6,951 nucleotides of DNA, taken from positions 1 through 6,951 of the forward strand of contig SPBY01000146.1 in NCBI GenBank assembly GCA_004525825.1, read 5' to 3'. The notes beneath the pieces are model-generated. The model was not told the DNA's origin, searched no databases, and saw only the letters and a program-made list of their open reading frames with translations. This stretch comes from Bacteroidia bacterium. Lineage in GTDB: Bacteria; Bacteroidota; Bacteroidia; Bacteroidales; GCA-2748055. Both the position numbers and the translations under genes were made by a program. This document shows, piece after piece, positions 1 through 5,336 of the stretch. Positions within the stretch are counted from its first letter, which is position 1. Every line of letters starts with the position of its first letter.

Positions 1-589
1 CCGAAGTTGGCAAATCCATATATTTGTCGATCTCACAAATCCTGGCCGAATGGACCCACTTCGGATCCAGGACCTGGATAAAGTTGTCGGAAAGGCCAGC
101 CGCAAGAGCATCATCCATACTCTCTGCAATGATCAAATCCACTCCTTTCTTACGGATTCCTGCCGCCAGGTTCGATCCAGCCAGATAACGTACCGAATCA
201 CTGGCAATGGCAGCCAGAGAGATCATGTTAGGGTATTGGCCTTCCCACCTACCCTCTGTGGCAATGGCCAAGGGTATTGTGCTATAAGACCTGCAGTAGT
301 TTGCCAGTTCCTGCATCTGCTCATTGGGACTTGTTGTAAAAATCAGTCCCCCGAGGCCAAGATCCTTAATGGACCGGGCTACTTCCATGTTCTCAATGAG
401 CCCATCATCCGGACCTACAAGGACCCAGACTGACTGGGCGATCTTCTCCTCCCTTGAGAGGATGGAGAGCACCGAATCCACCCAGGGGTGATCCAGGTAT
501 TGGATGTAAGGCTCTTGCTGTGCGGATACATGGCTTGATAAGAGATGCAGGAGCAGAATGAAAAATGCCGGGGAAAAATATATCTTCAT
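1..589 (-). CDS. Exported glycoside hydrolase family 3-like protein, N-terminal part (runs off left edge)
   Basis: This minus-strand frame opens at the ATG at 587-589 and stays open to base 1, giving 196 residues; the C-terminal part lies outside the window. Residues 1-23 form a Sec signal peptide (MKIYF, a Leu-rich core, then VSA before Gln24). Residues 35-150 follow the start of the GH3 barrel: PWVDSVLSILSREEKIAQ resembles the usual 'W(V)DSVLNTLTLEEKIGQ' helix, LGLGGLIF (77-84) is the second strand, YCRSYSTIPLAIATEG (98-113) the 'PLLIAMDAEWG' strand, and ISLAAIASDSV the 'MTLGAI' helix. GH3 enzymes of this branch are secreted beta-N-acetylhexosaminidases or beta-glucosidases. Here the usual substrate-binding Asp is Thr111, and the 'PVVDVNxNPxNPVIxxRSFGED' stretch is not recognisable after residue 150, so catalytic activity is doubtful. 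An upstream in-frame stop and the clean signal peptide support this start. It is divergent from the operon beginning at 717. Family call fairly likely; function uncertain. Confidence 0.72.
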   Translation of the reverse strand, partial: MKIYFSPAFFILLLHLLSSHVSAQQEPYIQYLDHPWVDSVLSILSREEKIAQSVWVLVGPDDGLIENMEVARSIKDLGLGGLIFTTSPNEQMQELANYCRSYSTIPLAIATEGRWEGQYPNMISLAAIASDSVRYLAGSNLAAGIRKKGVDLIIAESMDDALAAGLSDNFIQVLDPKWVHSARICEIDKYMDLPTS

Positions 590-716
590 GGGATCCCAGT
601 GTTTGTGGTACAGTAATTTGAGTGAAAATAGCACATATCTTCATAAAGTGCATTTTTTTTAGTATTTTTCAAGGACTCCAACAACTATTTGCTTGATCAG
701 CTAAACGTATTGCTAT
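590..716. promoter_or_regulatory. Divergent intergenic region, presumed to hold both promoters
   Basis: These 127 bases separate the minus-strand GH3-like gene from the plus-strand operon, so promoters for both directions are expected here. The stretch is AT-rich compared with the flanking genes and has a run of eight T at 653-660. Near-matches to the Bacteroidota -7 element TAnnTTTG occur on the plus strand (TATTTTTC at 663-670; TATTTG at 686-691), but none has a good TTG-type -33 element at the right distance, so I cannot place a promoter. No Shine-Dalgarno sequence precedes either start codon. TGATCA at 694-699 is a short palindrome with no further symmetry. Confidence 0.4.
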
Positions 717-2276
717 ATGAAACGACGGAAATTCATACAGTATGGAGTAAGCTCACTTTTGGCAGCGCCACTTATCTACTACGGTTGTGGTAAAAGTGGC
801 AGAATATATGAAGACCTTTATGCTTCACCCCTTGTCAGTGTCCGGGACCAACTTGCCACCAGCATGGAATTCAGGCCTGGGCGGGTGATCAATTCTTACG
901 GGATCAGAGTAGATAAAGTAGTATCCTGGGACATTCAGAGCATGCGCATAGCCAGCATGGTGGACACGGCAGTTACGAAATTAACCGGGCAGCCAAGTGT
1001 GGGGAAAGCATGGGAATCACTCTTTCCAGCCGGTCATCCCAACGCTGATACAAAAATCGGGATCAAACTTAATTTTTCCTATGGCGAAGGAAATATGGAC
1101 ATGGAAAATGACTGGACGACACAAGTATGTCCCTTTGCACCCAAATCTGCGATCACGAACGCCATTGTCACCGGTCTTACTCAAATGCTGGACGGAGCAT
1201 TTCCTCCGGAGAATATCACCTTGTTCGAAAGAATATACTCCGGGGGTACCCGCAGGAATTTTCCGGTCGTTCAGGGATACCGGCCGGTATTTCCAGACAG
1301 AGCCGGCCTTTACAAAGATTCCAGGCCTGGTGCCAGCAGGATCCACTGGATCAGCTCTTCAGGTCCATTGGAACTTCCGGAAGATGCGCCGGGTTTTATT
1401 GCTGCTCCGGACTATCCAAAAAAGTACCGGGCCCCTCAGCGTATTTTCTCCGGTGTGTACCAGCACGATTTCCTGATCAATTATATCATTGCCAAAGACC
1501 ACAGGGAGGCAGGGATCACGGGAGCTATGAAAAACAACTACGGCTGCACGGATAATCCGGTCGGCACTCACGGTTCGTCCTGGACCGATAAGGATAGCCC
1601 TTTTGCGGGTACCCGCTTGTGTGCTCCTGTCTTTTATAAGAACATTAACCAGCAGGCCCCTTTTATTCTTAATTTCCTGGATGCACTTGCAGGCGTCTAT
1701 CACGGCGGCCCCCTGTCGGGAAATATATTTCATGCGAATACCATAGCGGTCAGCAAAGATCCGGTGGCCCTGGATTCCTACCAGCTGGGGCTGATCAACC
1801 AGGCACGCGAAGCCAATAGTATGACCTTGATCCCCACAGGAGACGGATGGACTCCCGACGATCACCCCAACGCTTCCTATCTGAGGGTCGCATCTGAAAG
1901 ACATGGACTGGGAAGCATGTCCCTGGACGATCACGAATCCATTGAGCTTTCAGACTTATCTGCACCCGTGGATATCCCTCAATTGGATAAATGCCAATCC
2001 AGGATAGGCGACATCAGAAAAGTGAATAAACAATACCAGGTACAAATGTTTCTTGACCCATCGGGAAGAAAACACAACATTGAATCCCACATTGAGGATA
2101 TGGAAGGAAATGTCATCAAGTCTTTCCTTTCATCAAACACCGTATCCGATATAGCCGAGCTCCAGTGGGATCACACGGACGACAACCAGCGTCAGGTGGA
2201 AAACGGGATCTATACCTGGTTTGTAAAGGCAGACGATGTACTGCACTCGGGAACAATCAATGATAATATAAGCTGA
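717..2276 (+). CDS. Tat-exported DUF362 protein with FlgD-Ig-like C-terminus
   Basis: A protein of 519 residues. The N-terminus MKRRKFIQYG is a twin-arginine motif followed by a hydrophobic stretch ending at Cys24 (LIYYGCGKSG); Cys24 could be a lipidation site, although the residues before it fit the lipobox poorly. The DUF362 domain (PF04015) spans about residues 110-370: IGIKLNFSYGEG (about 114-125), the region with HDFLINYIIAKDHREAGITG followed by MKNNYGCTDN, and the closing VSKDPVALDSYQLGLIN. DUF362 has no firmly established reaction; some relatives carry a 4Fe-4S ferredoxin domain, which is absent here. Residues about 430-515 look like a FlgD-type Ig repeat (PSGRK..IEDMEGNVIKSF...LQWDHTDDN...VENGIYTWFVKA). 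It is the first gene of the plus-strand cluster, and its stop is one base from the next start, suggesting translational coupling. Role in the pathway unknown; a substrate-binding or redox role would be a guess. Confidence 0.88.
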   Translation: MKRRKFIQYGVSSLLAAPLIYYGCGKSGRIYEDLYASPLVSVRDQLATSMEFRPGRVINSYGIRVDKVVSWDIQSMRIASMVDTAVTKLTGQPSVGKAWESLFPAGHPNADTKIGIKLNFSYGEGNMDMENDWTTQVCPFAPKSAITNAIVTGLTQMLDGAFPPENITLFERIYSGGTRRNFPVVQGYRPVFPDRAGLYKDSRPGASRIHWISSSGPLELPEDAPGFIAAPDYPKKYRAPQRIFSGVYQHDFLINYIIAKDHREAGITGAMKNNYGCTDNPVGTHGSSWTDKDSPFAGTRLCAPVFYKNINQQAPFILNFLDALAGVYHGGPLSGNIFHANTIAVSKDPVALDSYQLGLINQAREANSMTLIPTGDGWTPDDHPNASYLRVASERHGLGSMSLDDHESIELSDLSAPVDIPQLDKCQSRIGDIRKVNKQYQVQMFLDPSGRKHNIESHIEDMEGNVIKSFLSSNTVSDIAELQWDHTDDNQRQVENGIYTWFVKADDVLHSGTINDNIS

Positions 2277-2277
2277 T

Positions 2278-3525
2278 ATGGCAACATCCCTTATGAAAGT
2301 CCTGTGCACTTTTGCGGTCGTGGCTACCTGTCACACTATCGGAGCCCAGGAATACGACCTGGTAATTAAGAACGGGCACCTGATCGATCCTAAAAATAAA
2401 CTGGACCAAGCCATGGATGTGGCAGTCCTTGATGGGAAAGTAGCGGAAGTGTCTGCCCATATTCCCGGCGAAAAAGCAAAGAAAGTCATCGATGCCACCG
2501 GCCTGTATTTGGTTCCGGGACTGATTGATATGCATGCACATGTATTCTGGGGCACCCGGCCCGATGAATACATAAGCAACAGCTACACCAGTCTTCCGCC
2601 GGACGGTTTCACCTTCCGGTCCGGAGTAACCACCATTGTGGATGCAGGAAGTGCAGGATGGAAGAACTTCAAGACCTTCAGGGAACAGACCATTGATCAT
2701 TCAGATACCCGGGTGCTGGCCTTTCTCAACATCGTGGGTCATGGAATGAAAGGAGGTGCGATTGAGCAAAATCTTGGGGATATGGATCCCAAATTAACTG
2801 CCATCGTGGCCAGACAGAATGCTGATGTGATCGTGGGAATCAAGCTGGCGCATTACAGCGGACCTGAATGGGATCCCCTGGACCGCACCGTGGAAGCAGG
2901 AGAACAGGTAAACATGCCTGTTATGATAGATTTTGGAGGCAATATCCCCGAATTGTCGCTCGAAACCCTTCTGCTCGAAAAACTGAGACCGGGTGATATT
3001 TTCACCCACTGCTATGCTCATGTTCGGGGAAGGATCCCCATAGTGGATGAGAACGGTATCGTGAAGCCTTACCTTATGGAGGCTCAGGCCAGGGGGATTA
3101 TCTTTGATCTGGGACACGGAGGAGGAAGCTTTGTATTTGAACAGGCCCTGCCTGCCATGGAACAGGGTTTTATGCCCAACAGCATCAGTTCTGATCTGCA
3201 TACCGGGAGCATGAATGGCGGCATGAAAGACATGCTTAATATCATGTCCAAGCTTATGAATATGGGCATGTCTTTGCAGGAAGCTGTTGCGAGCTCCACC
3301 TGGAAGCCTGCTATCTATATTCAGAGAGAAGAACTGGGGCATCTGAGCATGGGTGCTGTGGCTGATATGGCTTTGCTGAAGATGAGAGAGGGGGACTTCG
3401 GATTTGCAGACACCAAAGGTTGGAAGATCCTTGGAGATAAAAAGCTGGAATGTGAACTTACCCTCAGGGAGGGGAAGGTGGTATGGGACCTGAATGGCAT
3501 CTCCATGCCGGAATGGGGGAAGTAA
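2278..3525 (+). CDS. Exported amidohydrolase/deacetylase-family metallohydrolase (COG3964 type)
   Basis: A protein of 415 residues in the amidohydrolase superfamily. Residues 1-23 form a Sec signal peptide, probably cut after IGA before Gln24; Met6 (ATG at 2293) is an equally plausible start and gives a more typical MK- beginning. Residues 25-75 are the small beta-sandwich (YDLVIKNGHLIDPKN, DVAVLDGKVAEV). The barrel starts at LVPGLIDMHAHVFWG, with metal ligands His86 and His88. Lys189 in VGIKLAH is the likely carboxylated bridging lysine, His244 in DIFTHCYAH the strand-6 ligand, and Asp306 in SSDLHTG the strand-8 catalytic Asp. Strand 5 has Asp218 (PVMIDFGGN) where I expect His. The C-terminus (GAVADMALLKM ... 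CELTLREGKVVWDLNGI) closes the sandwich. Relatives are often misnamed dihydroorotase or adenine deaminase; characterised members (Atu3266, EF0837) hydrolyse acetyl-(R)-mandelate, so deacylation of an N- or O-acyl hydroxy/amino acid is plausible. True substrate unknown; probably periplasmic. Confidence 0.9.
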   Translation: MATSLMKVLCTFAVVATCHTIGAQEYDLVIKNGHLIDPKNKLDQAMDVAVLDGKVAEVSAHIPGEKAKKVIDATGLYLVPGLIDMHAHVFWGTRPDEYISNSYTSLPPDGFTFRSGVTTIVDAGSAGWKNFKTFREQTIDHSDTRVLAFLNIVGHGMKGGAIEQNLGDMDPKLTAIVARQNADVIVGIKLAHYSGPEWDPLDRTVEAGEQVNMPVMIDFGGNIPELSLETLLLEKLRPGDIFTHCYAHVRGRIPIVDENGIVKPYLMEAQARGIIFDLGHGGGSFVFEQALPAMEQGFMPNSISSDLHTGSMNGGMKDMLNIMSKLMNMGMSLQEAVASSTWKPAIYIQREELGHLSMGAVADMALLKMREGDFGFADTKGWKILGDKKLECELTLREGKVVWDLNGISMPEWGK

Positions 3526-3565
3526 GATAGTTTGAAGTGCACACCAATCTATAAAATCTCGAATT

Positions 3566-4042
3566 ATGAAAAAGAATGAACCAAACTCCAGAAGAAAAGC
3601 TTTAAAGGGCGTACTGGCAGCCATGGCTGTCGGATTGGGAGCAACGTCAGCGAAAGCTGCCACTCCAAAAGCAGACAGGCCTAAAAAAATTGCCTCCAAC
3701 ATCACCAAATCCCAAGATGTCCCGCTATTTTCCGGAGGCGTTGCCTATGGAAATTTACTATTTATAGCAGGCAAAGGAGCCCACTTTGAGGGAGACATCA
3801 CTGCCCATACAGATCACGTTCTCAAAGAGCTGGAGAAGGAGCTGGTGAAAAATGGCTCCTCCATGGACAAGGTGCTGAAAGTGAATGTTTACCTGGCCGA
3901 CCTTGCTGATTATAATGCCATGAATAAGGTGTACAGGGGCCGCTTCGGGGAAAATCCACCTGTAAGAACCACTGTGGCTACCTATGGCGGTGTACCAGGT
4001 AATTCCCTGGTGGAAATTGATTGTATAGCAGCACTGGACTAA
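3566..4042 (+). CDS. Tat-exported RidA-family protein (enamine/imine deaminase-like)
   Basis: A protein of 158 residues: a Tat signal (SRRKALKG at 8-15, Ala/Gly-rich core, AKA at 29-31 as cleavage site) followed by a single Rid domain of about 115 residues, the normal size. RidA proteins are trimers that hydrolyse reactive enamines/imines such as 2-aminoacrylate released by PLP enzymes. Visible family features are LLFIAGKGAHFEGDI (64-78), VLKVNVYLADLADYNAMNKVY (103-123), and PPVRTTVA, with Arg134 matching the catalytic Arg105 of enterobacterial RidA, and LVEIDCIA, with Glu150 matching Glu120. The GPYSQA motif reads PLFSGG, so the catalytic Tyr17 position is probably Phe55. Most RidA proteins are cytosolic, so the export signal is notable. 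The gene ends one base before the start of the PLP enzyme gene, which suggests coupled translation and a shared reaction. Family sure; deaminase activity inferred. Confidence 0.92.
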   Translation: MKKNEPNSRRKALKGVLAAMAVGLGATSAKAATPKADRPKKIASNITKSQDVPLFSGGVAYGNLLFIAGKGAHFEGDITAHTDHVLKELEKELVKNGSSMDKVLKVNVYLADLADYNAMNKVYRGRFGENPPVRTTVATYGGVPGNSLVEIDCIAALD

Positions 4043-4043
4043 G

Positions 4044-5246
4044 ATGGTTACCAGAAGAGCATTACTTAAAAATTTGGCCAGCTTACCGCTGGTGGGAGGA
4101 CTGTTCAGTACGGGACTGCTGGCCGGAAGTCCGGTTCAAAACCCCGGCGTCCGAAGAGACTATTTCAAGGAACTGGGTGTCAGAACATTCATCAACGCAG
4201 CCGGAACCTATACTTTCATGACAGGATCACTTATGCGACCTGAAGTGATTGAAGCCTATAATTATGCCACCAACGAATATGTTCTCCTGGACGAGCTTCA
4301 GGACAAGGTGGGGCAACGTATAGCCGAGCTTTTGCATTGCGAGGCAGCCACCATTACTTCCGGGGCCGCTTCAGCCATTACTCTGGGTACAGCCGGTGTA
4401 CTCGCGGGAATGGATCAGGAGAAGGTGGAACAGATTCCCGATCTGACGGGGATGAAAAGCGAAGTGATCTTTCAGAAATCCCACCGCATAGGCTATGCCC
4501 ATGCCATCCGGAATTGCGGGGTCAAAATTGTGGAAGTGGTCACCCAAAAGGAGCTGGAAAAGGCCATCAATGAGAAGACCGCCATGATGTGGTTCTTCAA
4601 CGGGAACAACTATGTGGGGGAAATCCAGGATGAGATCTTTGTTGAGATTGCCATGAAGCATGGGATTCCCACCTTTAATGATTGCGCGGCAGATGTACCT
4701 CCGGTGGAGAACCTCTGGAAATACACCGGTATGGGCTTTGATATGGTGGCTTTCTCTGGAGGAAAGGGGCTTAGAGGACCTCAGAGTGCGGGACTGCTGC
4801 TAGGCAAAAAGAAGTATATCGATGCAGCCCGGCTTCATGCCCCACCCAGGGGGAATACCGTAGGAAGAGGGATGAAAGTGAATAAGGAAGAGGTATTGGG
4901 CATGCTGGTCACCGTTGAATCCTATCTGGCCTGTGACCATAAGGCAGACTGGGCCCTGTGGGAGAAGCAGATCCAGATCATCCATGATGCAGTGGCTGAC
5001 ATCCAGGGGGTAGTACCTGAGATACACGTTCCAAAGGTAGCCAATCATGTGCCTTCACTGAATATATCTCTGAACCCTGAAAAAACTGAATGGACTCCCG
5101 ACCAGGTAAGGCAAAAGCTCAAAGAAGGCCATCCTTCCATTGAAACGGTGGGTGGAGCAGAATCCATAGGTATTACCACATGGATGATGCAGCCGGGACA
5201 GGAAAGGATCGTAGCAAGCAGGCTCAGGGAGATTTTGTTGTCATAA
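4044..5246 (+). CDS. Tat-exported SelA/DgaE-like PLP-dependent enzyme (probable ammonia-lyase or related)
   Basis: A protein of 400 residues. The N-terminus VTRRALLKNLASLPLVGG is a Tat signal; the enzyme domain starts near residue 38 (DYFKELGVRTFINAAGTYT), leaving about 360 residues, typical for DgaE-like proteins. It is a fold-type I PLP enzyme of the SelA-like group: the cofactor loop is TSGAASAITLG (105-115), Asp213 in NDCAADVPP probably contacts the pyridine nitrogen, and Lys241 in FSGGKGLRGPQSAG is the Schiff-base lysine. DgaE of Salmonella converts D-glucosaminate-6-phosphate to 2-keto-3-deoxygluconate-6-phosphate with release of ammonia; an alpha,beta-elimination on an amino acid-like substrate is therefore a reasonable guess here. 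A selenocysteine role is unlikely, given the export signal, the lack of the extra N-terminal SelA domain and the context. The start is fixed by the Tat motif and the one-base gap after the RidA gene. Tat export fits an enzyme that takes up PLP before leaving the cytosol. Family sure; reaction inferred. Confidence 0.9.
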   Translation: MVTRRALLKNLASLPLVGGLFSTGLLAGSPVQNPGVRRDYFKELGVRTFINAAGTYTFMTGSLMRPEVIEAYNYATNEYVLLDELQDKVGQRIAELLHCEAATITSGAASAITLGTAGVLAGMDQEKVEQIPDLTGMKSEVIFQKSHRIGYAHAIRNCGVKIVEVVTQKELEKAINEKTAMMWFFNGNNYVGEIQDEIFVEIAMKHGIPTFNDCAADVPPVENLWKYTGMGFDMVAFSGGKGLRGPQSAGLLLGKKKYIDAARLHAPPRGNTVGRGMKVNKEEVLGMLVTVESYLACDHKADWALWEKQIQIIHDAVADIQGVVPEIHVPKVANHVPSLNISLNPEKTEWTPDQVRQKLKEGHPSIETVGGAESIGITTWMMQPGQERIVASRLREILLS

Positions 5247-5336
5247 ACTATCGTCATTATGATCCTCTTCGGGATCAAAAATGAAGCAGGATCCTTAGCT
5301 TATGCGATTGGATCCATAAACTGCTATTGATAAATA
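5247..5336 (+). other. 90-base intergenic gap inside the cluster, with a small hairpin and two BamHI-type palindromes
   Basis: TGATCC (5260-5265) and GGATCA (5272-5277) can pair as a 6-bp stem over the six-base loop TCTTCG, followed by five A. Two further palindromes, AGGATCCT (5288-5295) and TGGATCCA (5309-5316), follow at about 20-base spacing. There is no T-run after the stem on either strand, so it is a weak candidate for a terminator; an RNA processing or mRNA-stability site is possible. No promoter with good Bacteroidota elements and no Shine-Dalgarno sequence is seen before the next start. The gap is the longest within the cluster, so the FAD gene could be expressed at a different level from the genes before it. 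Confidence 0.35.

Noticed and set aside
50..433. Plus-strand open frame of 127 codons near the left edge
   Set aside because: It is the shadow of the minus-strand GH3-like gene, which has a signal peptide and family motifs.
590..716. A precise Bacteroidota promoter (TTG ... TAnnTTTG)
   Set aside because: Several partial matches to the -7 element exist on both strands, but none pairs with a -33 element at suitable distance, so no site was assigned.
1359..1934. Minus-strand open frame of 191 codons
   Set aside because: It is antisense to the well-supported DUF362 gene and shows no family motif.
2278..3525. Annotation as dihydroorotase or adenine deaminase
   Set aside because: Those names come from early annotation of COG3964 relatives; the protein is exported and sits in a context unrelated to pyrimidine or purine metabolism.
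2794..3708. Long minus-strand open frame of 304 codons
   Set aside because: It lies opposite the amidohydrolase and RidA genes, its translation has no recognisable domain and is rich in His, Ser and Phe, as expected for the antisense of a real gene.
4044..5246. Annotation as selenocysteine synthase SelA
   Set aside because: Homology databases often give this name, but the protein has a Tat signal, lacks the extra N-terminal SelA domain, and has no selenium-related neighbour; the DgaE-like branch fits better.
5260..5282. Rho-independent terminator after the PLP enzyme gene
   Set aside because: The stem is only 6 bp and is followed by A rather than T on the plus strand; on the minus strand no T-run follows either.
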